DNA of 57,554 nt from JANQIV01 sp050117315. GTDB lineage: Bacteria > Bacteroidota > Ignavibacteria > Ignavibacteriales > Melioribacteraceae. The notes under the pieces are model-generated. The model searched no databases. It was not told where the DNA came from and worked only from the letters and a program-made list of their open reading frames with translations. The stretch is from positions 1 through 57,554 of the forward strand of contig JASFMY010000029.1 of the NCBI GenBank assembly GCA_050117315.1, written 5' to 3'. This document shows, one piece after another, positions 16,437 to 24,155 of the stretch (the first letter of the stretch is position 1; each line of letters opens with the position of its first letter). A program made the position numbers and the translations under genes.

Positions 16437-19361
16437 ATGGATCACAAAACAAAAATAGAAGAGAAAAAGAAGGACAGTATCGGTAGGATAATTATCAATA
16501 CTGATGAAATTTCCGGTATTATACGTGATGATAAGGTCCTGGAAATTATTGAAAAAATTAAATCATCATTTCCTTTTACCTTAATAGGCAGAACCAAGAT
16601 TCAGAATGAAATTGATAAGCTGAGCGAATTTCTTTGGATTAAGGAAATAAGCGGTAAATATATAATTGTAAACGAATCTTACTCGGACTGGCTTGGATTA
16701 AAATTTACAAAGGTTGAGGGCAGAGAGGAAAAATCTTTTTTGCCCAGGTACCTTGCAGATTTTTATAACAATATTGATTCATACATTGTAGATACATCTA
16801 ACTCAATAATATTTGAAGGCATTGGAGGGTATTCAAAAGAAGGATGCAGTACTAAGTTAGAAATTGTTGAAATACCTATATGTAATTTAGATAACCAGGT
16901 AATTGCCATTATTGGTGTTTCCCAAAAAAAAGAAATAGAAACGAAACCTGCAAAAAAAGATTTTGATTTGATTGAAAAAACTTTTCTTGAATTCAGTGAA
17001 CCCGTGTTAATTGTTGATCTTAATAATAACATTATTCAATGCAGCAAGTCGGTAAATAAAATTTTTGATTTTCCCGACAAAGTAAGTTTGCGGAATAAAA
17101 ATATTTCCAAACTACTTGACTACAATACACTTACAAAAATTGAATCGTTTATAAATGATGAGGATTTTAAAAATGTATTGAGAACATCATTCAACTTGAC
17201 AGACAGCAGCGGGATGAATGAATTTGAAGTAACAATAAATAAGATTTATCATAAAGAAAAATTATCCGCGTTTTCGGTAGTATTTAAAACAGCAAGTAAA
17301 ATAAATAAATCACAAGAGATCAAAATTAAAATGTATGATATCATAATGAGAACAAGCCCCGAAGCTATATTTATTTACGATGTAGACAACCTGAAATTCC
17401 TGGAAGTAAATGACTCTGCATTGAAATTGTATGGCTATACGAGGGATGAATTTTTACAAATGGACCTAACGGATTTATATGCACCAGAAGACATACAAAC
17501 TTTGCTGGAATCTTCCGGAAATATAAAAGTCGAAAATACATTTTCCGGTCCGTGGCGTCACAAAAAAAGGGATAGCAATTCTTTGCTTGTTATGCTCAGC
17601 AAAACGTCGCTTGATTTTAGGGGAAAAAAGGCTCATCTTAATATAGTAAAAGATATAACCGGCGAAATTGAAATGGGTAAAAATATACAACTTTACAAAG
17701 CTTCTTTTGATAACTCCAGTGATTTAATATTTGTTACGGACAACGACGGATACATAACATTTGCAAATAAATCGGCAATTAATTTATTAGGTTTTTCTAA
17801 AAATGATTTTGATAAAAAACCTTTCTTAAGCCTTCTTTCAGATTCGGACCGGGCAAAGATTAATACGGAAGTATTTCACTCCGGCGATAATTCTTCAAAG
17901 AAATTTGATGTTAAGCTCAAAAAGTTATCGGGTGATGTTACTGAAGTAACATTAAATTCTACACCGGTAACAGATTATAAAGGTGCTGTTGCTACTTTTA
18001 ATTTGACTATAGTGCCTAAGGTAAAGGAAAGAGTTGTTGAAAAAGAAATTGTTAAAACTGTTGATTCACCTTCTTCCTCCTCGAAAATGGACCCTAAATT
18101 TTTGTCGCATTTATTTCATGAATTATTGACTCCCATAAACGTAATAATCGGATTTGCAAGCGAACTAACAGAGCCGGATAATATAACTCATGAAGAAATT
18201 GAGGAAGCGGCAGTCCTTATTAAAGAGAACCAGCATCTGCTTATGCAGACAATGGATACCGCAATTGAATATACAAATATGGAAAATAATGATATCCAGT
18301 TTAAAGTAGATAAGTTTGCTTTTGTTGAATTAATTGAAAAGCTTGAAGAAAATATCAAAAAAGATGTCCATGTAAAGAATATGGAAATAGCTTACGGCAA
18401 AATATCTTCCTCGCTTGAAATAAGTTCAGATAAACAAAAACTTGAACTGATGCTGACACAATTGCTGAAATACTTTATTGCAATTAATGATGAAGCAAAA
18501 GTATATATTTCCGTCAACATACAGGACGATAAGCATTGGTCTTTTTGTTTAAGAAATAAAAAGAACGGAATAACCCCAAATGTTCAGTCCAACTATTCCA
18601 AGTTTATAACGGCTGAAGAAAGCGAAGTACGAAGAAGCTTTGGTGTATCAAGATTCTCTTTAAGACTTGTAAGAAAACTTATTGAACTAATGGGAGTTGA
18701 ATTTGAAATATCCGAAAAGAAAGATTTGCCTTATGAATTAAAATTTATTATGCCTTTAGAACTTAAGAAAACCAAGGAACCTGAGACTGCTAAAGCTGAA
18801 ATCGTAAAACCTGAACCTGAAGTCAAGGCAGAAAAAGAAAAAATACGGGAGCCTGAAACAAAAGAAGAGGTAGAAAAGAGAACCGAGGAAAAAGTTCCCG
18901 AACCGGTTAATGATGATTTCTTCACGTCCGTACTACCGGATAATAAACCTCAGGATAAAGAGAATATTTCAGTTAAAGAGATTAAGAAAGTTGATCTGAA
19001 AACATTGAGTTGTCTTTATGTTGAAGACCAGGTTGACTCTCAAATTTTATTCAAAGTTCAGATGAAAGAATTAAAGTCAATAGACGTTGCTGCAAGTTTT
19101 GAAGAAGCAATTCCTCTTCTTTCCAGAAGTCATTATGACTTCATAATACTTGACATTAACCTGCAAGGTGAATACAACGGACTGGATGCAATGCACATTA
19201 TTAGAAGAATGCCTGGTTATGAGAAGATTCCTATAATTGCTTCTACTGCCTATGTTATGCCCGGTGATAAAGACAATTTTATTGCGGCGGGTTTTTCCGA
19301 ATTTATATCAAAACCTTTATTAAAAGAAAAACTTACGGAAATAATTACCAGCTTATTTTAA
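16437..19361 (+). CDS. Multi-PAS hybrid sensor with degenerate ATPase domain and intact receiver
   Basis: The 974-residue protein has no clear transmembrane helix. About four PAS domains are seen (~60-165, 175-290, 300-415, 418-530), then a HisKA dimerisation domain with HELLTPINVIIGF (H561). The HATPase region (~620-790) lacks the N box (LLKYFIAIND), the G1 DxGxG (reads RNKKNGI) and the G2 GxGLGL (reads GVSRFSLRLV). It is probably unable to bind ATP. A Glu/Pro/Lys-rich linker (~780-845) leads to a complete receiver domain (VEDQ near 862, phosphoacceptor D906 in FIILDINL, then IASTAY and ISKPL). I infer that it acts as a receiver or scaffold phosphorylated by another kinase, or as a dead partner in a heterodimer. 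It ends the polysaccharide operon, so it may gate synthesis. Confidence 0.85.
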   Translation: MDHKTKIEEKKKDSIGRIIINTDEISGIIRDDKVLEIIEKIKSSFPFTLIGRTKIQNEIDKLSEFLWIKEISGKYIIVNESYSDWLGLKFTKVEGREEKSFLPRYLADFYNNIDSYIVDTSNSIIFEGIGGYSKEGCSTKLEIVEIPICNLDNQVIAIIGVSQKKEIETKPAKKDFDLIEKTFLEFSEPVLIVDLNNNIIQCSKSVNKIFDFPDKVSLRNKNISKLLDYNTLTKIESFINDEDFKNVLRTSFNLTDSSGMNEFEVTINKIYHKEKLSAFSVVFKTASKINKSQEIKIKMYDIIMRTSPEAIFIYDVDNLKFLEVNDSALKLYGYTRDEFLQMDLTDLYAPEDIQTLLESSGNIKVENTFSGPWRHKKRDSNSLLVMLSKTSLDFRGKKAHLNIVKDITGEIEMGKNIQLYKASFDNSSDLIFVTDNDGYITFANKSAINLLGFSKNDFDKKPFLSLLSDSDRAKINTEVFHSGDNSSKKFDVKLKKLSGDVTEVTLNSTPVTDYKGAVATFNLTIVPKVKERVVEKEIVKTVDSPSSSSKMDPKFLSHLFHELLTPINVIIGFASELTEPDNITHEEIEEAAVLIKENQHLLMQTMDTAIEYTNMENNDIQFKVDKFAFVELIEKLEENIKKDVHVKNMEIAYGKISSSLEISSDKQKLELMLTQLLKYFIAINDEAKVYISVNIQDDKHWSFCLRNKKNGITPNVQSNYSKFITAEESEVRRSFGVSRFSLRLVRKLIELMGVEFEISEKKDLPYELKFIMPLELKKTKEPETAKAEIVKPEPEVKAEKEKIREPETKEEVEKRTEEKVPEPVNDDFFTSVLPDNKPQDKENISVKEIKKVDLKTLSCLYVEDQVDSQILFKVQMKELKSIDVAASFEEAIPLLSRSHYDFIILDINLQGEYNGLDAMHIIRRMPGYEKIPIIASTAYVMPGDKDNFIAAGFSEFISKPLLKEKLTEIITSLF

Positions 19362-19386
19362 GAATAAGTATTTAAATAAAATTGTT

Positions 19387-19908
19387 CTATTGCGGGTCAA
19401 TTGGAATATTTTTTCTTATCCTATAAGCCAGGATTGTTCTTAATGCCAAGAAGTAAGTTATAGCTGCCGTTATTGCTCCTATTATAAATCCGCCGGAAAA
19501 AAAAACAATAATACCTTCGCTCCCTAAGGTAATAATGTTATCGATATTAGGGTTATCAATAATATTATATATTGCTTGCCATGAAATTTCAATACTGGTT
19601 ACAAATTCACCGACTTTAAATGCAGCATAATAAATAGGGAACATTGTAATAGGGTTTGATATGAAAGTTGCAGTAGTAGCTAATATAACATTACAGCCTA
19701 ACAATAATCCAATCGGAACAACAATAAGCGTTTGTAAACCGATCGGAATCAATAAACCGACAAAAACTCCTAGTGCTATACTTAAAGCTATTTTAGACGG
19801 TTTGCTTTTTAAGGTTAGAATTCTTCGTAAGTAGTTTTTTAGTTTTTCTTTATTAAAAAAATCCTTCAGGTTTGAGAAAGATATTTTTAAGTGGTGATGT
19901 TCATCCAT
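19387..19908 (-). CDS. DUF2062 membrane protein
   Basis: The 173-residue protein matches the DUF2062 pattern: a short basic N-terminus, then KIALSIALGVFVGLLIPIGLQTLIVVPIGLLLG, the conserved (A/T)FISNPIT(M)xPIYYAAFKVG block, and a final helix pair (FIIGAITAAITYFLAL). Three or four membrane helices are likely. DUF2062 proteins are inner-membrane proteins of unknown function, sometimes fused or linked to glycosyltransferases. The start lies 9 bases downstream of the neighbouring minus-strand gene, so both form one transcript. It converges on the hybrid sensor gene. Confidence 0.9.
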   Translation of the reverse strand: MDEHHHLKISFSNLKDFFNKEKLKNYLRRILTLKSKPSKIALSIALGVFVGLLIPIGLQTLIVVPIGLLLGCNVILATTATFISNPITMFPIYYAAFKVGEFVTSIEISWQAIYNIIDNPNIDNIITLGSEGIIVFFSGGFIIGAITAAITYFLALRTILAYRIRKNIPIDPQ

Positions 19909-19917
19909 ATTTTATGA

Positions 19918-20616
19918 CTATGCTCTTAAAGCTTCGTGTCTTTTTCTTGTTAAGTTATCAAATATTCTTTTAATAGTTTCTTTCGAATTTACCAATTTTT
20001 CCCCTGAGATTCTTATCTTTTTCACTTTGAAAATATTAGGGAATGCTATGGTACCCCGGGAAAAACTATACATTAAGAATAAATTCAAGTAATCAATGAA
20101 AAATAAAAGTCTGCGTCTCAATCTTACTTTTTCTTCCGTAAAGCCGAGCAGTTTTGCAGTTTTGCTGTTAAAAAAATAAGATATACCGTATAAATCGATT
20201 TTACCCGATATTTTTTCCTTTTCAATATCCCGAATAATATTCAATAAACCGTTACAATAATGAAGCATTATTGCTTTTCTTGCCCGCATCCCGTGGTCCG
20301 ACCATTTCATATTCAATAAGTAGTCAAATGTGGTTCCATTGTGTATTTCCCAATTATTATCATTTGCTTTTATAATTAAAAGCATAGGTGAATAGTAATT
20401 GAAAAGTCCAAGCAGCCTGAATAGAGGAGCAATAGAAAAATGCCCGATTGTTTTTATAACAGGAATTAGCAAAATCCAAAAAGGAAAATAAACTACTTGA
20501 ACTAAAGTTATTGAAACACCAACCCCAACTACAGACATAAATACTGCTACAGTCCACTGTGCTGGTTTGGGCAAATTATACAACTTTCTGATTGGCGCTA
20601 AAATGTACTGTGTCAT
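19918..20616 (-). CDS. Conserved hypothetical membrane protein
   Basis: The 232-residue protein has two close N-terminal helices (~20-42, 45-70: AQWTVAVFMSVVGVGVSITLVQVVYFPFWILLIPVI). A mostly cytosolic, basic C-terminal part has one further hydrophobic patch (~170-190). I recognise no family. It is the first gene of a two-gene minus-strand unit with the DUF2062 gene and is divergent from lexA. Membrane topology and operon position are all that can be said. Confidence 0.7.
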   Translation of the reverse strand: MTQYILAPIRKLYNLPKPAQWTVAVFMSVVGVGVSITLVQVVYFPFWILLIPVIKTIGHFSIAPLFRLLGLFNYYSPMLLIIKANDNNWEIHNGTTFDYLLNMKWSDHGMRARKAIMLHYCNGLLNIIRDIEKEKISGKIDLYGISYFFNSKTAKLLGFTEEKVRLRRRLLFFIDYLNLFLMYSFSRGTIAFPNIFKVKKIRISGEKLVNSKETIKRIFDNLTRKRHEALRA

Positions 20617-21095
20617 TTGCCGCTATTATATATGTCCTTTTATTGATCCGCACAAATATACATTTTTTTTATTATTGAGCTATTAAGAAAATATTATATT
20701 TGAGTTAATTATTATGCAATAGATATATTTTATTCAATATAGATAAATCAAATAGTTGTGTGAGAAATAATACAACCGGTAATTTATAAAAGGTATTTCC
20801 ATTAAGGCAAGCGATACAAAAGTTATGTTGTTTGAAAAAGCTTCTTGAAAAATTGATAAAAAACTACCAACGATGATAGAAAAACTATCAACATTGAACA
20901 AAATTATACCCCCAGTGATTAAATATGTGGATTTCCCCTGAAATTGATGATAAAGACCTTAACAGCTATTTAAGAAAATAACAATTAACCGTTTTATTTA
21001 ACCGCCTTGGGATGAACGGTTTCTAGAATCATTTCACACAACGGGTTAAGTCAATTAGCTTATTTATAAAACCAAAATATGGCTGAATATTTAAC
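20617..21095. other. Divergent intergenic region, no gene seen
   Basis: About 480 AT-rich bases lie between the minus-strand membrane gene and the lexA promoter. There is one imperfect inverted pair (AACCGTT near 20987 and AACGGTT near 21015). No convincing coding frame or terminator is present. It must hold the promoter of the minus-strand pair, but I cannot place it. Confidence 0.4.
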
Positions 21096-21124
21096 TTGAC
21101 ATTTGCAATTAACATATTTAATAT
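21096..21124 (+). promoter_or_regulatory. Sigma-70-type promoter of lexA
   Basis: TTGACA (21096-21101) is a perfect -35 box. It is followed after exactly 17 bases by TAATAT (21119-21124), a good -10 box. The palindrome described next sits immediately downstream over the expected transcription start. The leader to the lexA ATG is about 140 bases. Confidence 0.7.
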
Positions 21125-21144
21125 TGCCATACAAATGTATGGCA
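21125..21144 (+). promoter_or_regulatory. Candidate LexA operator (20-bp palindrome)
   Basis: TGCCATACA-AA-TGTATGGCA has perfect 9-base arms around AA. It abuts the -10 box of the lexA promoter, where an autorepressor would block transcription. LexA is known to repress its own gene in most bacteria, while its recognition sequence differs between phyla. Assigning this palindrome to LexA is inference. Confidence 0.6.
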
Positions 21145-21273
21145 TCTGCTCTCTTGGTTTTTCTTACCGCAAAGGGAGTTAGAGGTTATGAGTAAGAAGT
21201 TATGTTTAGGGAAATGCAATAAAAAATGAGGCCTACTTACCGAAGGTGTATTAAAACGTCAAAATAGAAGACC

Positions 21274-21894
21274 ATGGCAAAAGAGTTAACACAAGTACAA
21301 AGCAAAATACTGGATTTTTTAATAGAAAAAAAATCATCAGGAGTGATCCCGACTTTAGCTGAAATAGCCGCATATTTTGGCTACAAAAACCGCGCAACAG
21401 TTCAGCAGCATTTAAATGCAATTGCAAAGAAAGGTTACATAAAACGTAACCCCAAAATATCACGCGGAATAGAATTAACAATAGAAGATAAGTTCTTTGT
21501 TCCGCGTCCGGTACTGGGTGAGGTAGCTGCCGGGAATCCCCTTACCATTTACCCTGATGCAATTGATACAGTCGAGCTGCCTACAATTGCACGTATGCCC
21601 AAGGATTCGTTTCTTTTGAAAGTAAAAGGAGACAGTTTAAAGGACGCTTACATTTTTAACGGCGATTTTATAATTGTTAATCCCAACATTGAACCGTTAA
21701 ACGGACATATCGTAACAGCGGTACTTGACGATGCTGCAGTAGTAAAAAGATTTGTAAAAAAGCCGAACAAAATTGAACTTCACTCTGAAAATCCGGAATA
21801 TAAACCGATAGTTATTAAAATGAATTACCAGGATTTTAAGATAGTCGGGGTGGTTGTGGGGGTTTATAGAAGCATGGATAGGAAAACTGGATAG
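21274..21894 (+). CDS. lexA: LexA SOS repressor
   Basis: The 206-residue protein has an N-terminal winged helix (~1-68; QSKILDFLIEKKSSGVIPTLAEIAAYFGYKNRATVQQHL) and a C-terminal S24 self-cleaving domain. The cleavage site is Ala86-Gly87 in GEVAAGNP, the catalytic Ser121 lies in KGDSLKDA (usually GDSM) and Lys158 in AVVKRF. LexA represses DNA-damage genes and cuts itself when RecA filaments form. Length and motifs are those of full LexA. A strong promoter and a palindromic site lie upstream. Two MGMT-family DNA-repair genes follow on the same strand, although the gaps (199 bases and more) suggest separate transcripts. Confidence 0.95.
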   Translation: MAKELTQVQSKILDFLIEKKSSGVIPTLAEIAAYFGYKNRATVQQHLNAIAKKGYIKRNPKISRGIELTIEDKFFVPRPVLGEVAAGNPLTIYPDAIDTVELPTIARMPKDSFLLKVKGDSLKDAYIFNGDFIIVNPNIEPLNGHIVTAVLDDAAVVKRFVKKPNKIELHSENPEYKPIVIKMNYQDFKIVGVVVGVYRSMDRKTG

Positions 21895-22045
21895 CATATA
21901 TTAATTGAAATTTAATATGACATTTGATCTCAAGTATAGATTCTTTAGCAGTATGTTGTTGAACTTAATTCCTAAGTTAACTTCAAACGAAATTAACGGG
22001 GAAATATCACATATTATATCTTTTGATTCTAGCGTTTTCAATTTT

Positions 22046-22066
22046 GGCGTACTTTGCTTCGTGAAA
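22046..22066 (+). repeat. Short repeat, copy 1 (upstream of MGMT-like gene)
   Basis: GCGTACTTTGCTTCGTGAAA is a variant, with two extra bases, of the repeat that encloses the GxxExxY pseudogene. It is in the same orientation as the copy at 23025. Confidence 0.5.
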
Positions 22067-22093
22067 AATATAACCACCTAAATGGGATAGAAA

Positions 22094-22582
22094 ATGAAAA
22101 GTTGGAGAGAAAAACTTCAGGACAAAAAGGATTTCCCTAGAGTAGAAAAGCTAACAGGGAAGATGGCGGAAAAGTGGGGAGAAGGTACTGTAGTAATTTC
22201 CCAACCTATCGAAGTTGATAATGTGATGAAAAAAATACCGAAAGGGAAGCTCATCACAATCAACCGGATACGGGGAATACTCGCCAGGAAACATGGAGCA
22301 ACAATAGCATGCCCTATATGTACGGGAATATTTGCACGTATTTCAGCAGGTGCTGCAGGTGAAGATTTTGAGGAAGGCAAAAAGAATATAACACCTTATT
22401 GGCGTACCCTGAAAGAAGGTGGAGTAATTAATGAAAAATATCCCGGCGGTATTGAAGGACAGATTAAACTACTGGAAGCAGAAGGTCATACAGTTATACC
22501 AAAAGGTAAAAAGAATTTTATGGTTTTGGACCATGAAGAATCACTGGTCGATACGGAACAGATTTTTAAGAGTTTATTTTAG
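22094..22582 (+). CDS. MGMT-family (alkyltransferase-like) protein
   Basis: The 162-residue protein's core, IPKGKLITINRIRGILARKHGATIACPICTGIFARISAGAA, follows the helix-turn-helix/active-site layout of the methylguanine methyltransferase DNA-binding domain. The canonical PCHR is replaced by CPIC (C73, C76). Similar proteins are annotated only as MGMT family. It may bind or flag alkylated DNA as alkyltransferase-like proteins do, or repair through one of the two cysteines; the sequence cannot decide. Its place between lexA and a true MGMT gene supports a DNA-damage role. The ATG is preceded by GGGATAG. A copy of the GCG...CTTTGCGTGAAA repeat lies on either side of the gene, in opposite orientation. 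Confidence 0.8.
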   Translation: MKSWREKLQDKKDFPRVEKLTGKMAEKWGEGTVVISQPIEVDNVMKKIPKGKLITINRIRGILARKHGATIACPICTGIFARISAGAAGEDFEEGKKNITPYWRTLKEGGVINEKYPGGIEGQIKLLEAEGHTVIPKGKKNFMVLDHEESLVDTEQIFKSLF

Positions 22583-22595
22583 TTTTTTAAAGGAA

Positions 22596-22617
22596 TTTCA
22601 CGTAAAGCTCGCTAAGA
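22596..22617 (-). repeat. Short repeat, copy 2 (left arm around GxxExxY pseudogene)
   Basis: TTTCACGTAAAG followed by CTCGCTAAGA. Its complement matches the right arm at 23025-23046 with three mismatches in 22 bases. Confidence 0.65.
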
Positions 22618-22633
22618 AATAAAGGAAAGTTCG

Positions 22634-23010
22634 ATGAATGAGAATGAAATATCTCACAAAATTATAGGTATTGCAATTTAAATTCATAAACAATTAGGCC
22701 GGGATTACTTGAATCTGCATATGAAAATGCTCTTGCTTATGATTTGAAAGAAAGTGGTTTCTATGTAGCTCAACAGGTGCCTATGCCGTTTGAATATAAA
22801 GCAGTAAGATTAGATGTTGGATATCGCTTGGATATTTTAGTTGAAAATAAGGTGATAATAGAAGTAAAATCAATTGAAAATATAGCGCCGGTTCACTTTT
22901 CTCAATTATTAACTTATTTAAAACTGGCTGATAAAAAATTAGGATTATTGATTAACTTTAATTCAAAATATTTTAAAGATGGAATTCATAGAATTGTAAA
23001 TAATTTGTAA
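22634..23010 (+). pseudogene. GxxExxY-family nuclease-like gene, broken by stop and frameshift
   Basis: Starting at ATG 22634 the frame reads MNENEISHKIIGIAI, then an in-frame TAA (22679-22681), then IHKQLG. One base is missing after 22698, and the frame then continues as PGLLESAYENALAYDLKESGFYVAQQ through RLDILVENKVIIEVKSIENIAPVHFSQLLTYLKL to the stop. This is a full-length (~125 residue) GxxExxY protein (motif G-LLE-SAY), a family resembling PD-(D/E)XK nucleases (core RLDILVENKVIIEVK). The two lesions make it a recent pseudogene. Inverted copies of a 22-base repeat stand 17 bases before and 15 bases after it, suggesting the gene and its repeats moved as a unit. Confidence 0.85.
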
Positions 23011-23024
23011 ACTTTGCGTTTTTA

Positions 23025-23046
23025 TCTTAGCGTTCTTTGCGTGAAA
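23025..23046 (+). repeat. Short repeat, copy 3 (right arm around GxxExxY pseudogene)
   Basis: TCTTAGCGTTCTTTGC followed by GTGAAA is inverted relative to 22596-22617. A further ACTTTGCG lies just before it at 23011. Confidence 0.65.
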
Positions 23047-23137
23047 CATATCCTCGTTTATCCTGGAACTCAATAAAGTACTTTAATATCAGCCGACTAG
23101 CAAGCATTCGCAACGTTTTATTTATGGAGGTCACTAT

Positions 23138-23632
23138 ATGAGTAAAGTATATAAGACATTTTACAAATCCGACATCGGTTACTTAGAAATAACTGCTTCC
23201 GATAAAGGAGTACGGTCATTATATTTTTCGGACACCGAACCGGAAATAATTGCTGGTTGTAATGTTCACATTGAAAAGTGCTTGGAACAGGTTGATGATT
23301 ATTTCAGGGGCAAACGCAAAAAATTTATTCTTCAGCTCGATTGGCAGGGAACTGGTTTTCAAAAAAAGGTTTGGGAGTACTTGCTCACAATTCCTTTCGG
23401 CAAGACAGTTTCGTACATGGATATTGCAGTCGGCTTAGGTGATCCTAAGACTATCCGTGCTGTGGGAACTGCCAACGGGAGAAACCCGATCCCTATCATT
23501 GTGCCTTGCCATAGGGTAATAGGCAGTGACGGTAAACTTACAGGTTATGCCGGCGGGTTGTGGCGCAAAGAATGGCTGCTAAATCATGAAAAAGAATTCT
23601 CCGGTGTGGAGAAACAGATGGAGCTTTTTTGA
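23138..23632 (+). CDS. ogt: Methylated-DNA--protein-cysteine S-methyltransferase
   Basis: The 164-residue protein has an N-terminal beta domain (YKTFYKSDIGYLEITASDKGVRSLYF) and a C-terminal DNA-binding/active-site domain. The latter has FQKKVWEYLLTIPFGKTVSYMDIA, the arginine-finger helix RAVGTANGRNP and the catalytic PCHRVIG (C124). The enzyme removes methyl or alkyl groups from O6-guanine in a suicidal transfer to the cysteine. All catalytic residues are present. A GGAGG site seven bases before the ATG fixes the start. It lies just right of the pseudogene cassette and left of the GTCATT repeat array. The symbol ogt is used for a stand-alone enzyme without the Ada regulatory domain. Confidence 0.95.
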   Translation: MSKVYKTFYKSDIGYLEITASDKGVRSLYFSDTEPEIIAGCNVHIEKCLEQVDDYFRGKRKKFILQLDWQGTGFQKKVWEYLLTIPFGKTVSYMDIAVGLGDPKTIRAVGTANGRNPIPIIVPCHRVIGSDGKLTGYAGGLWRKEWLLNHEKEFSGVEKQMELF

Positions 23633-23635
23633 AAA

Positions 23636-23690
23636 GTCATTCTTGGTCATTGGGTCATTTAATAGTCATTCGTTGTCATTAAATCATTTA
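23636..23690 (+). repeat. GTCATT repeat cluster, left arm
   Basis: Five GTCATT words (plus one TCATT) in 55 bases lie between the MGMT gene and the four-helix-bundle gene. They are mirrored by AATGAC words on the other side of that gene. Confidence 0.8.
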
Positions 23691-23702
23691 TAGGGAGGTT
23701 TT

Positions 23703-24068
23703 ATGGAATTAGAAGAATTACAAGTTTATAAATTATCAATGGAGTTAGGGGAAAAGATTTGGGATATTGTCATTCAATGGAGCTATTTTGAAAAAGACAC
23801 TATTGGAAAACAACTTGTAAAAGCAGCAGATTCTGTTGCAGCAAATATAAGCGAAGGTTATGGAAGATATCATTTTAAGGAAAACATAAACTTTTGTTAT
23901 TACTCAAGGGGATCATTATTCGAAACAAAAACATGGATTACAAAAAGTTTTAGACGAAATTTAATTACTAATACAAAATATGAAGAATTGTTGGGAGAAA
24001 TTAAAAGCCTTGGCATTAAGTTAAATAATTACATCAATTCAATCGGTAAACATAACCGACACAATTAA
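23703..24068 (+). CDS. Four-helix-bundle protein (S23/IVS-encoded family)
   Basis: The 121-residue, all-helical protein has the family hallmarks: LEVY-like start (ELQVYKLSMELGEKIW), the KDTIGKQLVKAADSVAANISEGYGR block and the YYSRGSLFETKTWI block. Relatives are found in 23S rRNA intervening sequences and, as Avd, in diversity-generating retroelements, where the basic bundle binds nucleic acid and reverse transcriptase. No reverse transcriptase is present here. GGGAGG precedes the ATG. The gene sits exactly between inverted arrays of GTCATT/AATGAC words, whose right arm overlaps its stop codon. I infer a small mobile or selfish cassette; its biochemical role is unknown. Confidence 0.92.
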   Translation: MELEELQVYKLSMELGEKIWDIVIQWSYFEKDTIGKQLVKAADSVAANISEGYGRYHFKENINFCYYSRGSLFETKTWITKSFRRNLITNTKYEELLGEIKSLGIKLNNYINSIGKHNRHN

Positions 24069-24122
24069 TGACCACCAAATGACCTAATGACAACGAAAGG
24101 CCACCAAAAATGACTTAATGAC
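24067..24122 (-). repeat. AATGAC repeat cluster, right arm
   Basis: Five AATGAC words in 56 bases are the reverse complement of the left-arm words; spacers such as ACAACGAA match CGTTGT on the left. The array starts within the stop codon of the four-helix-bundle gene. Confidence 0.8.
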
Positions 24123-24155
24123 TATAAATAACCTATTAACAAGAAATACAACACA

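Noticed and set aside
22744..23010. Separate 88-residue gene
   Set aside because: It is the C-terminal part of the GxxExxY pseudogene; its upstream part is readable in another frame and behind a stop.
23250..23438. Second plus-strand frame inside the MGMT gene
   Set aside because: It lies wholly within the well-supported MGMT frame and has no ribosome site or family.
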